From Parafrankia sp. EUN1f (lineage in GTDB: Bacteria > Actinomycetota > Actinomycetes > Frankiales > Frankiaceae), in NCBI RefSeq assembly GCF_000177675.1, contig NZ_ADGX01000021.1:17964-81963 (forward strand): 64,000 bases of DNA, given 5' to 3'. A program made the position numbers and the translations under genes. This document shows, piece by piece, positions 53,984-63,923 of this stretch (its first letter is position 1; each line of letters starts with the position of its first letter). The notes below the pieces were generated by a model. It was not told the DNA's origin and did not search any database. It saw only the letters and a list, made by a program, of their open reading frames with translations.

Positions 53984-55883
53984 CGCCCGAGCCGTGGTCG
54001 GGGTGCCAGCCGTGGTCGGGGTGCCAGCCGTGGCCGGGATGCGAGCTGTGGTCGGCGTAGGCGTGCAGGATGCGCCGATACTCGGGCTCGGTGGCCAGCA
54101 GCTCGGGATGGGTGCCCACGGCGGCGAGGCGGCCGGCACGCAGGAACGCGACCCGGTCGGCGACCAGGACGGAGCTGGGGCGCCCACCGACGATGAGCAC
54201 GGTCACCCGTCCGCGCAGCTCGGCGATCGCGGCGAGGACGTCGCGTTCGACGGCCGGGTCGAGGGCGGAGGTGGCGTCGTCGAGCAGCAGCACGCCCGGC
54301 TCACGTACCAGCGCACGGGCCAGGCACAGCCGCTGGCGCTGGCCGCCGGACAGCCGGGCGCCCCGCTCCCCGACCCGGGTGTCGAGGCCGGCGGGCAACG
54401 CACGGACCACGTTCTCGGCGCCGGCGGAGGCGAGTGCCCGCCACAGCTCGGCGTCGGTGTAGGGGCGGTGCTCGCGGGGATGCCCGTCGAGCTGCAGGTT
54501 CTCCCGCACGCTGCCGGCGAACAGCCACGGGCTCTGGGAGACCACAGCCAGCCGCGCGGCGATCTGCCCACGGCCGAGCTCGGCGGCCGGGACACCCCCG
54601 ATCTCGACCACGCCCTCGGACGGATCGAGCTGGCGGCCGAGCAGGTCGACGAGGGTGCTCTTGCCCGAGCCGGTCGCCCCGACCAGCGCGACGATCTCCC
54701 CGGGGGCGATGTCGAGGTCGACGTCCGAGAGCAGCTGGATCCCGCCGACCGCGTAGCCGGCGCCCCGCGCCCGCAGGCCGATCCCGCCCGCCCTCAGAAC
54801 GGGCTCGCCGTCGGGTGGGGCGGGCTCGCCGTCGGGTGGGCTGGTCAGGGTCTGGTCGCCGTGGCCGGTGGTTTCGGTGGAGTGGATGACGGCGGCGACC
54901 CTGGTCCGCCCGGCGGTCGAGATCGGCAGCATGGACAGGAAACGGCTGATGACGTTGAGCGGGATGGAGATCGTGAGCAGCAGATAGACGACTTCGACGA
55001 GCACGCCGACGCTCAGCTCTCCGGACTCGACCTGGTGCGCGCCCACGGCGAGGACGCCGAGCACGGCCACCGTCGGCAGCAGCTCGATGACCGGGTCGAA
55101 CACCGAGCTGACCAGGCCCATCGCGAAGTTGGCCTCCCGCAGGCCGTGCGCGGCGGCGCCGACCCGCGCGCGCTCCCGGTCGACGAGACCGAGGGTCCGC
55201 ACGACCTGGCCGCCGTCGATGCTCTCCAGCGCGAGCGCGCCGAAGACCCCGCGCTGTGCCTGGGCGGCGGCGGCCCGCGGGGCGAGCACGCGCTGGTAGA
55301 GCAGGTTGAGACCGAGCACGGCCAGTACCAGCGCGACGCCGACGAGGCCGAGGGTGGCGGCGCGCAGGAACATCTCGATGATCGCGACGACGAGCATCAC
55401 GACCATGCCGAGCGTGAAGTAGAAGTTGAGCATCGGCAGCCACAGCGCGTCCACGTCGGCGACCGCGGTCGACAGCAGCTGGCCGGGGGCGTGCCGGCGG
55501 TGCCACGACAGGCCGAGATGCAGGTAGCGGTCGACGACCGCCCGCCGGACGTCCGCCTGGGAGCCGTGCTGGACGAACCCGGTGGCGATCCCCCGGGCGA
55601 TGATCGTCATCCAGCGCAGGGTGGAGACGCCGAGGATCGCCCCGGCCGCGATCCACCAGGCGGCGCGCCCGACGTCGTCGCCGGCCAGCGCCGGGACGAT
55701 CAGGTGGTCGGTGGCCCAGCCGATCGCGATCGCGCCGAGGATCATGGTCGTGCCGTTGATGATCCCGGTGACGGCCGCGACCAGGGCTGGCACCGGGTGG
55801 GCGCGGGAGCCGTCCAGCATGGTTCGCAGTCCGGGCCAGACCGTCGCCTCCCCGTCACGGACAGCGCCGCGCCGGTCAGGCAT
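53976..55883 (-). CDS. ABC exporter half-transporter with degenerate catalytic residues
   Basis: 635 residues. Membrane domain (about 25-320), then the ATPase with Walker A VGATGSGKST, signature LSGGQRQ, but Walker B ending LLLDDATSALD (Asp where the catalytic Glu normally stands) and LIVGGRPSSV where the His switch is expected. Such a subunit normally pairs with an intact one, here the next gene. The C-terminus ends in repeated HPGHGWHPDHGWHPDHG, a possible metal-binding tail. It overlaps the importer ATPase gene by 8 bases. Confidence 0.92.
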   Translation of the reverse strand: MPDRRGAVRDGEATVWPGLRTMLDGSRAHPVPALVAAVTGIINGTTMILGAIAIGWATDHLIVPALAGDDVGRAAWWIAAGAILGVSTLRWMTIIARGIATGFVQHGSQADVRRAVVDRYLHLGLSWHRRHAPGQLLSTAVADVDALWLPMLNFYFTLGMVVMLVVAIIEMFLRAATLGLVGVALVLAVLGLNLLYQRVLAPRAAAAQAQRGVFGALALESIDGGQVVRTLGLVDRERARVGAAAHGLREANFAMGLVSSVFDPVIELLPTVAVLGVLAVGAHQVESGELSVGVLVEVVYLLLTISIPLNVISRFLSMLPISTAGRTRVAAVIHSTETTGHGDQTLTSPPDGEPAPPDGEPVLRAGGIGLRARGAGYAVGGIQLLSDVDLDIAPGEIVALVGATGSGKSTLVDLLGRQLDPSEGVVEIGGVPAAELGRGQIAARLAVVSQSPWLFAGSVRENLQLDGHPREHRPYTDAELWRALASAGAENVVRALPAGLDTRVGERGARLSGGQRQRLCLARALVREPGVLLLDDATSALDPAVERDVLAAIAELRGRVTVLIVGGRPSSVLVADRVAFLRAGRLAAVGTHPELLATEPEYRRILHAYADHSSHPGHGWHPDHGWHPDHGSGDE

Positions 55884-57744
55884 GCACGGGCACGCCGGCT
55901 CCGGCCGAGAGGGCGGCGCTGCGCTGGCCGGGGATGGCCTCGATCAGCTCCCGGGTGTATTCGCTGCGCGGCGAGCCGAAGACCTCGGCCACGGCGCCCG
56001 ACTCGGCGACCTTCCCACGATTGAGCACGGTCACAGTGTGGGAGATCTGCGCGACGATGGACAGATCGTGCGAGATGAACAGGTAGCTCAGGCCGAGGCG
56101 TTCCTGCAGGTCACGCAGCAGCGCGAGGATCTGCTCCTGCACCGAGACGTCGAGTGCCGAGACGGGCTCGTCGAGCAGCACCACCTCGGGTTCGAGGGCG
56201 AGCGAGCGGGCGATCGCGACCCGCTGGCGCTGCCCGCCGGACAGTTCCGCGGGCAGCCGGTCGAGGTAGGAGGCGGGTAGCGCGACCTGGTCGAGCAGCT
56301 CCACCGCGCGGGCGCGCCGGCTGCGGCGGTCACCGATCCCGAACGACGCCAGCGGCTCGATGATGCTGCGGCCGATGCTGAACCGCGGGTCGAGCGAGGC
56401 GAACGGGTTCTGGTGGACGAGCTGGACCTTGCGCCGCAGCGGACGGGTCTGCCGCCAGCCCTGGTCGGTGATGTCCACGCCGTCGAGCAGGACCCGTCCG
56501 CTGGTGGCCTTCTCCAGGCCGAGCGCGAGGCGCAGCGCCGTGGTCTTGCCGGATCCCGACTCGCCGACCAGAGCATGGGTGCGCCCGCGGGCGACCTGCA
56601 GCGACACGTCGTCCAGGGCCAGGAAGGACCCGGACTGCCGGCCTGGCAGCGGGTAGCGCTTGGTCAGGTTCTCCAGCAGGATCACCGGGTCGGGGGTGGT
56701 GACCTCGTCGGGACGCAGCACCAGGCGGGGCACGATCCGGCCGCCGTGGGCGAGGCCGGGGGCGGCCGCGATGAGCCGCCGCGTGTACTCCTGCTCGGGG
56801 TTGACCAGGATCCGTCCCGGGACGCCCTGCTCGACGATCGAGCCATCCTGCAGGACGAGCACCCGGTCGCTGCGGTCGGCGGCGACGGCGAGGTCGTGCG
56901 TGATGATCAGCAACGAGATCCCGGACTCCCGGACCAGCCCCTCGAGATGGTCGAGGATCCGGCGTTGCACGGTGACGTCCAGGGCACTCGTCGGCTCGTC
57001 AGCGATGATCATCTGAGGCCTGCCGGCCAGCGCGATGGCGATGAGCACCCGCTGGCGCAGGCCACCGGAAAGCTCGTGCGGATACTGGCGAGCCCGCAGC
57101 TCGGGGTCGTCGATGCCCGCCTGCGTGAGGAACTCCAGCACCTCCGCACGGACCTGGTCGCCGTTCACCCCGCGCAGCCGGATGCTCTCGGCGACCTGCG
57201 CGCCGATCCGGCGGGTGGGGTTGAGGCCCACCATCGGGTCCTGGGGCACCAGGCTGACCACCCGGCCCCGCAGCCCCCGCAGCACCCGCTCCCGCGCCCC
57301 GACCACCTCGACCCGCCGGGCTCCGCCGCCGTCGCCGTCGCCGTCGCCGCTGTCACGGCCGCTGTTGCCGCCGCCGCCGTCGCCGCTGCCGCCGCCGAGG
57401 TCGAAGGTCACGGTGCCGCCTGTGACGCGGGCATTGTCCGGCAGCAAGCCGATGAGGGTGTTGGCGATCGTCGACTTGCCGGACCCGGATTCCCCGACGA
57501 GCGCGACGGTCTCGCCGCGGGCGATGGTCAGGCTGACCCCGCGCACGGCGGGCACCGTCCGGCGCCGCCGCACATAGCCGACCTCGAGGTCCGTCACCGT
57601 CACCAGCGGACCGGCCGGTACGGCGGAACCCGGTTCCGCGGAACCGCCCAGCACGGAGGAACCCGGTACCGCGGAACCGCCGGCCGGTGCCGCGGAACCG
57701 GCGGGCCCGGCCACCGCGGCCGACGCGAGTGCGTCCTGCGTCAT
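55876..57744 (-). CDS. Fused peptide/nickel-type ABC importer ATPase (DppD-DppF-like)
   Basis: 622 residues with two complete ATPase units: the first (about 45-300) with VGESGSGKST, LSGGLRQR and IIADEPTSALDV; the second (about 350-610) with VGESGSGKTT, LSGGQRQR and VLLDEPVSALDV. Each ends with the oligopeptide-type extension (RILVNPEQEYTRRLI; FGSPRSEYTRELIEAIPG). It powers the importer made by the next two permease genes. The N-terminus is a Gly/Ser/Pro-rich linker. The ATG at 57744 overlaps the DppC-like stop (ATGA). Confidence 0.93.
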   Translation of the reverse strand: MTQDALASAAVAGPAGSAAPAGGSAVPGSSVLGGSAEPGSAVPAGPLVTVTDLEVGYVRRRRTVPAVRGVSLTIARGETVALVGESGSGKSTIANTLIGLLPDNARVTGGTVTFDLGGGSGDGGGGNSGRDSGDGDGDGGGARRVEVVGARERVLRGLRGRVVSLVPQDPMVGLNPTRRIGAQVAESIRLRGVNGDQVRAEVLEFLTQAGIDDPELRARQYPHELSGGLRQRVLIAIALAGRPQMIIADEPTSALDVTVQRRILDHLEGLVRESGISLLIITHDLAVAADRSDRVLVLQDGSIVEQGVPGRILVNPEQEYTRRLIAAAPGLAHGGRIVPRLVLRPDEVTTPDPVILLENLTKRYPLPGRQSGSFLALDDVSLQVARGRTHALVGESGSGKTTALRLALGLEKATSGRVLLDGVDITDQGWRQTRPLRRKVQLVHQNPFASLDPRFSIGRSIIEPLASFGIGDRRSRRARAVELLDQVALPASYLDRLPAELSGGQRQRVAIARSLALEPEVVLLDEPVSALDVSVQEQILALLRDLQERLGLSYLFISHDLSIVAQISHTVTVLNRGKVAESGAVAEVFGSPRSEYTRELIEAIPGQRSAALSAGAGVPVHA

Positions 57745-58766
57745 CGCTCGCGCTCCTGGATGGTCTTCGAGATGTGGTTGAGGCTCAGCACCACGGCGGC
57801 GACGAAGAGCCCGGGCAGGAGTGACACCCACGGGGCGGTGACCAGGTAGTTGCGGCCGGCGGAGATCAGCGTCCCCCACTCGGCCTGCGGTGGTGCCGCC
57901 CCGAAGCCGAGGAAGCTCAGCGAGGCGATGTAGAGGATCGCCACGCCGGTGTCGAGGACGGCGAGCACCGCGACCGGCCCGCACGAGTTGGGCAGCACAT
58001 GGGTCAGCAGCACCCGCGGCCACGACGCCCCGCCAGCCCGGGACGCCTCCACGAACGGCAGGGTTTTGACCCGCAGCACCTCGGCGCGGGTGGTGCGCGC
58101 GAAGGCCGGCATGATGCCGACCCCGACGGCGATCGCCACCGGAACGGTGCCGAACCCGAGGGCGGTGACGATCGCCAGCGACAGCAGCAGCACGGGTATG
58201 GCGAGCTGGACGTCGACGATCCGCATGAGCAGGGCATCGAAGAAGCCTCCGGACAGCCCGGAGAGCACACCGAGCGCGAGGCCGATGACGATCGCGATGC
58301 CCAGCGCGATGAGCGCGGCCTTGATCGTCAACTGGGAGCCGTAGAGCATGCGGGTCCACAGGTCACGGCCGAGCTCATCGGTGCCGAACAGGTGGTTCAG
58401 GCTCGGCGAGTCCATGCGCTCCGCCGGTGCGGTCGAGTAGGGGTCACGGGAGGTGAACAGCCCCGGCGCGAACGCGGAGACCACGACGAACGCGATGAAC
58501 AGCACGGCGAGCACGAAGCCTGGCTTCACCGCGAGCGTGCGCGCCGTCGCGCGCAGCCCCACCCAGCGCCCGCCCGGCTCCGAGTCGGCGATCAGGCGCT
58601 CGCTGAGCAGCGCGCCGCCCGCGCCCGGCTTCGCACCCGCTACGGGAGCTGCGGTCGCGGGAGCCGCGGCTGCGGCTGCGGCTGCGGCTGCGGCTGCGGC
58701 TGCGGCTGCGGAAGCTGCGGCGGGTGCCTCCGTGCCGGTCGTCTCTGGAACGACTGACGTCGTCAT
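57741..58766 (-). CDS. ABC importer permease (DppC-like) with N-terminal polyalanine tract
   Basis: 341 residues. After TGTEAPAAAS comes a run of about 15 Ala encoded by gcggct-type repeats. Then the DppC/OppC membrane domain (NHLFGTDELGRDLWTRMLYG; the coupling loop EVLRVKTLPFVEASRAGGAS; ALDTG...FLGFGAAPP). Overlaps the DppB-like gene by four bases (ATGA). Confidence 0.92.
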   Translation of the reverse strand: MTTSVVPETTGTEAPAAASAAAAAAAAAAAAAAAAPATAAPVAGAKPGAGGALLSERLIADSEPGGRWVGLRATARTLAVKPGFVLAVLFIAFVVVSAFAPGLFTSRDPYSTAPAERMDSPSLNHLFGTDELGRDLWTRMLYGSQLTIKAALIALGIAIVIGLALGVLSGLSGGFFDALLMRIVDVQLAIPVLLLSLAIVTALGFGTVPVAIAVGVGIMPAFARTTRAEVLRVKTLPFVEASRAGGASWPRVLLTHVLPNSCGPVAVLAVLDTGVAILYIASLSFLGFGAAPPQAEWGTLISAGRNYLVTAPWVSLLPGLFVAAVVLSLNHISKTIQERER

Positions 58767-59722
58767 ATCGTGACCTCCTTCCGCTGGCCTTGGACGATGC
58801 GCGGGTCGAGCAGCGGGTAGAGCAGGTCGACCACGAGGTTGACGACGACGAAGATCGCGGCCGCCAGCGTGACGATGGCGAGCACCACCGGGACGTCCTG
58901 GGCGAGCACCGCCTCCTGGGCGAGCTTGCCGATGCCGTTACGGGAGAACACCGTCTCGGCGATGATCGAGCTGGTGACGGTGAGGCCGACGAGGACGCCG
59001 AGGATCGTCGTCGCCGGCAGCAGCGCGTTGCGCAGCCCGTGGTGCCACTGCACGGCCGCACGGGAGAGCCCCTTCGCCCGGGCCGTGACGATGTAGGGCT
59101 GGCTGAGCGTGTCGTCGAAGCTGCGCATCAGCACCGCGGCGAGCTGGGATGCCACCAGGATCGAGATGGTGATCGTCGGCATCACCAGTGACTTCCAGCC
59201 CCTGATGCCGGTGGCGGGCAGCAGCCCGAGGTTGAACGAGAGGAACTGGATCAGCACCAGCGCGATGAAGAACTGTGGGAACGAGGCCCCGAACGACGGC
59301 AGTCGGGTGAGGACCAGCCGGGCCGGCCGCCACCGCACGTAGGAGGCCAGGTAGGCGAGCGCCGTCCCGGCCAGCAGTGCGACGACGGCGGCGGCCAGGC
59401 TCAGGCTGAGGGTGGGGGCCAGTCGGTCGCCGATGAGGCTGGCGACCGACTGCTGCTTGGCGATCGATTCTCCGAGGTCGCCGCGCAGGAAGCCCCACAG
59501 GTCGGAGAAGTACTGCTCCAGGATCGGGCGGTCGAGCCCGAACCTGGCCTTCGCCGTGTGCAGTTCCGCGGGGGTGAGCTTGTCGGTCTCGATTCCCGCC
59601 GCTCCCAGTTGCAGGGCGATCGGGTCGCTCGGCAGCAGATAGAGGACCGCGAAGGTCACGGTGTAAGCCGCCCAGAGCACACCGAGTGCCTGGGCGAACC
59701 TACCGAGGATGTAGCGCGTCAT
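58763..59722 (-). CDS. ABC importer permease (DppB-like)
   Basis: 319 residues, full DppB/OppB pattern: MTRYILGRFAQALGVLWAAY at the start, the DLGESIAKQQSV segment, five to six membrane helices and the coupling motif YIVTARAKGLSRAAVQWHH followed by ALLPATTILG. Forms the membrane channel with the DppC-like protein. The binding-protein gene ends up 40 bases upstream. Confidence 0.93.
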   Translation of the reverse strand: MTRYILGRFAQALGVLWAAYTVTFAVLYLLPSDPIALQLGAAGIETDKLTPAELHTAKARFGLDRPILEQYFSDLWGFLRGDLGESIAKQQSVASLIGDRLAPTLSLSLAAAVVALLAGTALAYLASYVRWRPARLVLTRLPSFGASFPQFFIALVLIQFLSFNLGLLPATGIRGWKSLVMPTITISILVASQLAAVLMRSFDDTLSQPYIVTARAKGLSRAAVQWHHGLRNALLPATTILGVLVGLTVTSSIIAETVFSRNGIGKLAQEAVLAQDVPVVLAIVTLAAAIFVVVNLVVDLLYPLLDPRIVQGQRKEVTI

Positions 59723-59762
59723 GATGTTTGTCTCCTCCTCCCCGTGACCTTCGCGGCCCGGA

Positions 59763-61427
59763 TTACTGCTGCTTCCAGACGTCGTTGAGCTTCAGGAAGC
59801 TCTCGGACGTGAAGGCGAAGCCGTGGACGTCCTTGCTGACGCCGGCGAACTGCACCCGCTCGTACTGCGGGAAGACGACGCCTTCGTCGATGAGCAGGGC
59901 CTGCAGGTCCGCGTAGGCCTGCTTGCGCACCGCGTCATCGGTGGTCTCGCGGGCCTTGGCGAACAGCGCCTGGATCTTCGCCGTGGTCTCCGGGGCAGCC
60001 GCGTTCGTCGCCAGCGCCTTGGAGTTGGCGTACTTCGGGTCGAGCAGGAACTGCAGCGCGCCCGGGTCGGCCCGGGTGAAGTAGCTGCTGGCCAGGTCGT
60101 AGGCGCCGTTCTTGTACAGCGCCGGGAGCTCGGCGGGCGGGTGCACGTCGAGCTTCAGCTCGATGCCGACCTTCTTCAGCTGGTCCTGGATCAGCTCGGA
60201 GCTGACGGACAGGGAGCTGGTGGGGAACACGATCGTGAGCCGCTTGCCGTCCTTGTAGCGGTAGCCGCCCTCGCCCGGCTTCCAGCCGGCCTCCTCCAGC
60301 AGCTTGATGGCGCCGTCGGGGTCGTAGGCCAGCTTGCTGGCCTGGGAGGCGTAGAACGGCGTCGTGTTGTCGAAGGCGCCGCCGACCACCGGGTAGTCGT
60401 CACCGAAGCTTGTCTTCGCGTAGGTCGCGAGGTCGATGCCCTTGTAGAGCGCCTGGCGGACCTTGAGGTCCGACAGCACGTGGCCCGCGCTCGCGTTGGG
60501 GTAATACGCGGAGGCCACACCGGGCAGCGACCGTGACTCGATGACGCCACCGGACTTCTTGATCAGCTCGCGGTCCTCGACCGTGATCGGGCTGCGCGGC
60601 CAGGAGATGTCGATTGCCCCGCTGACCAGGTTGCCGGTGCGGACGCTGTCCTCGGCGACGTAGCTGAACTCGACCCGGTCGAGGTGGGCCTCACCGGTGT
60701 TCTTCGACAGCGCCGAGCCCCAGGTGTACCCCGGGCGCTTCTGCAGCACGGTGAGCTCGTTCGGCTTGTAGCTCTCCAGCGTGAACGCCCCGGAGCCGAC
60801 GTACTGCCCGAGGCAGCGCTCCTTGGCGGTCTTCTTGTACGAGTCCGGCGAGATGATCGCCAGGTTCGTCGTGGAGCTGGCCTGCAGGAACGACGAGTTC
60901 GGCGCCGAGAAGACGACCTTGACGGTGAGCGGGTCCACCACCTCGCTGTGGTCGAGGCCGAGGATGTAGCTGGCCCCGTAGGCGGTGCCGCCGGTCTCCT
61001 TGACCACGCCCTGGGCGCCGTCGAAGTTGGCCTTGACCGCGGCGGCGTCCAGCTTGGTGCCGTCGCTGAAGGTCACACCGTCACGCAGGTGGAAGGTGTA
61101 CTCCTTGCCGTCGGCGCTGACCTCCCAGCTCTTGGCCAACCAGGGCTTGATCTCCCCGGTCTTCGGGTCCTGGTCGGTCAGCGAGTCCGCGACGTTGCGG
61201 ATCACCGTGCGATGCTCGATCCAGTAGGTCTGGAACGGGTCGAGGCAGGTGAACTGCGGGTTGTCGGGGAAGAAGGCGACCTTCAGAGTCCCGCCGGCGA
61301 CCGGTTCAGCCGCCGTGGTGTTCGCGCCGCCCTCGTCGTCCGAGGAGCCGCACGCAGTCAGGCCCAGCGCTGCCGTGACGGCCAGGGCTGTCGCGGCAAT
61401 GCCGCGCCGGGACATACGTCTCGTCAT
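59763..61427 (-). CDS. Substrate-binding lipoprotein of peptide/nickel-type ABC importer
   Basis: 554 residues, SBP family 5. A lipoprotein signal peptide (AATALAVTAALGLTACGSS) puts the lipidated Cys within LTAC. Then the family start GGTLKVAFFPDNPQF, PWLAKSWEVSADGKEYTFHL, FSDGTKLDAAAVKANFDG and LKVRQALYKGIDLATYAK. The ligand cannot be read from sequence; together with the two downstream oxidoreductase genes an organosulfur compound is possible. Confidence 0.93.
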   Translation of the reverse strand: MTRRMSRRGIAATALAVTAALGLTACGSSDDEGGANTTAAEPVAGGTLKVAFFPDNPQFTCLDPFQTYWIEHRTVIRNVADSLTDQDPKTGEIKPWLAKSWEVSADGKEYTFHLRDGVTFSDGTKLDAAAVKANFDGAQGVVKETGGTAYGASYILGLDHSEVVDPLTVKVVFSAPNSSFLQASSTTNLAIISPDSYKKTAKERCLGQYVGSGAFTLESYKPNELTVLQKRPGYTWGSALSKNTGEAHLDRVEFSYVAEDSVRTGNLVSGAIDISWPRSPITVEDRELIKKSGGVIESRSLPGVASAYYPNASAGHVLSDLKVRQALYKGIDLATYAKTSFGDDYPVVGGAFDNTTPFYASQASKLAYDPDGAIKLLEEAGWKPGEGGYRYKDGKRLTIVFPTSSLSVSSELIQDQLKKVGIELKLDVHPPAELPALYKNGAYDLASSYFTRADPGALQFLLDPKYANSKALATNAAAPETTAKIQALFAKARETTDDAVRKQAYADLQALLIDEGVVFPQYERVQFAGVSKDVHGFAFTSESFLKLNDVWKQQ

Positions 61428-61488
61428 CGAATTCTTTCTTTCTCGTATCTCGTGGGAGATGAACTACAAACCCGGATGTGTTGGGGAG

Positions 61489-62712
61489 CTAAAGGCCGAG
61501 CAGGCGCCGGCCGGAGGCCAGCAGGGCGGTGTCCTCCTGGGGAGGATGAACCCGCACACACAGGACGTCCCGCAGCAGGCGTTCGAACGGCAGGTGCCGG
61601 CTTAGCCCCGGATTTCCCAGCACGGCGACAGCGGCATTGACCGCAGCAATCACCGAACGGGCGATCTGGACCTTCAGCACCGACAGCTGCGGCAGATGGT
61701 CGGTGTCACCGCTCTGTGCCCGCAGCAGCACACCGAACAGCAACGTCTCGGCCTGCGCGATCTGCGCGTCGATCTCACCGGCCGCCGCCTGGATCCGGTC
61801 GGTGGTCGCGATCGGACGTCCCAGCGCTGTCGGCACCCGCTCCTGCGCGTACTGCACGAACGCGCTGCGCGCCGCCCGGGCGACCCCGATGTACAGGGCC
61901 GGATGCCCGAACAGGCCGATCGAGGCCATCGCCGCCGGGTCGCGGTAGACCCCGTCCGGGCCGCGCGGGATCTCGACGAAGGCATCCGCCGGCAGCTCGA
62001 CGTCCGTGTATTCGACGTCATGGGTGTTCGACGCCCGCAGGCCCAGGTGATCCCAGGTGTCGATCCAGGTGATGCCGGGCAGGTCGCCCGGGACGACCAC
62101 GTGGCCGACCCGCGGCCGCTCCGGGTCGCCGCCCGGTTCGTCCGCCACCGCCCACACCACGTGATAGGCCAGCGCGGTGCCGCCCGTCGCGTACGCCTTG
62201 CGGCCGTTGAGCACCCAGCCGTCCGCCGTGCGCGTCACCGTGGTCTTCGGCAGACCACCACGCGCCGGTGCACCCAGCTCCGGTTCGGCCCGCACCGCGT
62301 TCGCCAGCGCAGGGCCGGCCACGCTGCGCCGCAGCAGGTCGGCGTAGTAGGCCGGCGGCCACTGGGCGGCCAGGGCCTGCCCCTGATGGGTGCCCAGGTT
62401 GTTGGCGGCGAGCAGGCCGACCGAGGCGTCGCCCTCGCCCAGCGCGATCAGGATGCGCGCCGCGTCGACCGGCCCGACACCCGGCCCGCCGAACTGGGGC
62501 GCCACCGTCGCGGTGAGCAGCCCCGCCCGGTGCGCGGCGGTGAGCCCCGGCAGGGGAATCTCACCGGTGCGGTCGTACTCGGCGGCAGTGGAGGCAATCT
62601 CGGCGGTGACCGCGGCCAGCGCCTCCACCGACAGGTCGGGCACCGGCAGGCCCGCCACCGGCAGGCCCGCGCTCGTCGTGCTCGGGGCCGGCTCCCCCAC
62701 CACAGCCGTCAT
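61489..62712 (-). CDS. Acyl-CoA-dehydrogenase-fold flavoprotein (SfnB-like)
   Basis: 407 residues from the ATG at 62712. ACAD N-terminal helices, the flavin-contact segment VTRTADGWVLNGRKAYATGG, the middle beta domain (HLGLRASNTHDVEYTDVELP) and C-terminal helices. Members beside SsuD-like monooxygenases and ABC importers are often annotated as sulfur-acquisition oxidoreductases (SfnB/DszC-like), which use FMNH2 rather than acyl-CoA; that is inference here. It overlaps the SsuD-like gene by ATGA. Confidence 0.83.
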   Translation of the reverse strand: MTAVVGEPAPSTTSAGLPVAGLPVPDLSVEALAAVTAEIASTAAEYDRTGEIPLPGLTAAHRAGLLTATVAPQFGGPGVGPVDAARILIALGEGDASVGLLAANNLGTHQGQALAAQWPPAYYADLLRRSVAGPALANAVRAEPELGAPARGGLPKTTVTRTADGWVLNGRKAYATGGTALAYHVVWAVADEPGGDPERPRVGHVVVPGDLPGITWIDTWDHLGLRASNTHDVEYTDVELPADAFVEIPRGPDGVYRDPAAMASIGLFGHPALYIGVARAARSAFVQYAQERVPTALGRPIATTDRIQAAAGEIDAQIAQAETLLFGVLLRAQSGDTDHLPQLSVLKVQIARSVIAAVNAAVAVLGNPGLSRHLPFERLLRDVLCVRVHPPQEDTALLASGRRLLGL

Positions 62713-63923
62713 CGGGAGCCCGCCGAGGTGGCGAGGTCGAAGCCGGGCGCGAGCGCTCCCGGATGGTCGGCCTGCAGGGTGCCGCGCTGCCCGGTCGCGG
62801 CCCGGTGGGCCAGCTCCTGGCGGACGAGCGGCACGATGTAACGGCCGTAGTCGATGGCGTCGGCGAGGGTGTCGTAGCCCCGGATCGACACCAGGCTCGC
62901 GCCCTGGTCGACGTAGTCCAGGATCGCCGCCGCCACCGTCTCCGGGCTGCCGACCAGCGCCGTCGACGCGCCCGCGCCGCCGGTCGCCGCCGCGGTCCTG
63001 GTCCACAGGGCACGGTCGTAGACGTCCGACTGCGCGGCGAACTCAAGGGCCCGCTGCGAACCGACGTTCTGCGGGCCGGTGGCCGTGCCGAGGTACCGCT
63101 TGTGGTAGTTCCCGCCCTTGAACGTACGCTCGATCTTCGCCACGTAGTCGTGCGCCTTCTCCCAGGCCAGCTTGTCGGTCTGGGCGATGATCGGCCGGAA
63201 GGTCACCCAGATCCGCGGGCGGTCGGCCCGGCCGGCCGCCGCGGCGATACCGTTCACCCGGTCGATCTCGGTGCGCAGGTCGGCGAGCGGCTCACCCCAG
63301 AAGCTGAAGATGTCCGCCTTTGCTCCGCCGACCTGGAAGGCCGCGTCGGACTGGCCGCCGATCGAGATCGGGATCGTCGTCCCGTACGGCGCGAAGCCGG
63401 GGCCGAAGTCGTCGAACTTGTAGAACTCGCCGTCGTGGCTGAACGGGCTGGTTTCCGTCCAGGCGCGGCGGAGCAGGTCGATGAACTCACTGGTGCGGTC
63501 GTAGCGGCGGTCCTTGGCCAGGTAGTCGCCCTGGCGGGCCTGCTCGGCGTCGCTGCCACCGGAGATGAGGTGGACGACCGCGCGGCCTGCGGTCAGCTGG
63601 TCGAGGGTCGCCAGCTGCTGGGCCGCCACCAGCGGGAAGACGGTGTTCGGCCGCACCGCCACGATCGGCCGCAGCCGCTCGGTGAGCTGCCCGACCGCCG
63701 AGGCGATGACGAACGAGTCGGCGCTGTTCGAGCCGTACGGCAGCAGCGTGTAGTCGTAGCCGGAGTCCTCCAGCCAGCGCACGTACCGGCGGAAGTAGGT
63801 CAGGTCGATGCCGCGGCTGGGCACCGGGTTGAGCTCCGTCGACGGGTTGAGGTGCGACAGGCTGATGAACTCGACCTGCGGCGACGCGGTCGAAGGCAGC
63901 TCGGTCGAGGAGAAGTCGGCCAT
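62709..63923 (-). CDS. SsuD-like FMNH2-dependent monooxygenase
   Basis: 404 residues. LLM fold of the alkanesulfonate-monooxygenase group: EFISLSHLNPSTELNPVPSR at the start, then SGYDYTLLPYGSNSADSFVI, AVRPNTVFPLVAAQQLATLD, VVHLISGGSDAEQARQGD and ISIGGQSDAAFQVGG. Probably desulfonates an organosulfur compound with FMNH2 from a separate reductase. The ATG shares a base with the stop of the gene entering from the right edge (TGATG). Confidence 0.87.
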   Translation of the reverse strand: MADFSSTELPSTASPQVEFISLSHLNPSTELNPVPSRGIDLTYFRRYVRWLEDSGYDYTLLPYGSNSADSFVIASAVGQLTERLRPIVAVRPNTVFPLVAAQQLATLDQLTAGRAVVHLISGGSDAEQARQGDYLAKDRRYDRTSEFIDLLRRAWTETSPFSHDGEFYKFDDFGPGFAPYGTTIPISIGGQSDAAFQVGGAKADIFSFWGEPLADLRTEIDRVNGIAAAAGRADRPRIWVTFRPIIAQTDKLAWEKAHDYVAKIERTFKGGNYHKRYLGTATGPQNVGSQRALEFAAQSDVYDRALWTRTAAATGGAGASTALVGSPETVAAAILDYVDQGASLVSIRGYDTLADAIDYGRYIVPLVRQELAHRAATGQRGTLQADHPGALAPGFDLATSAGSR

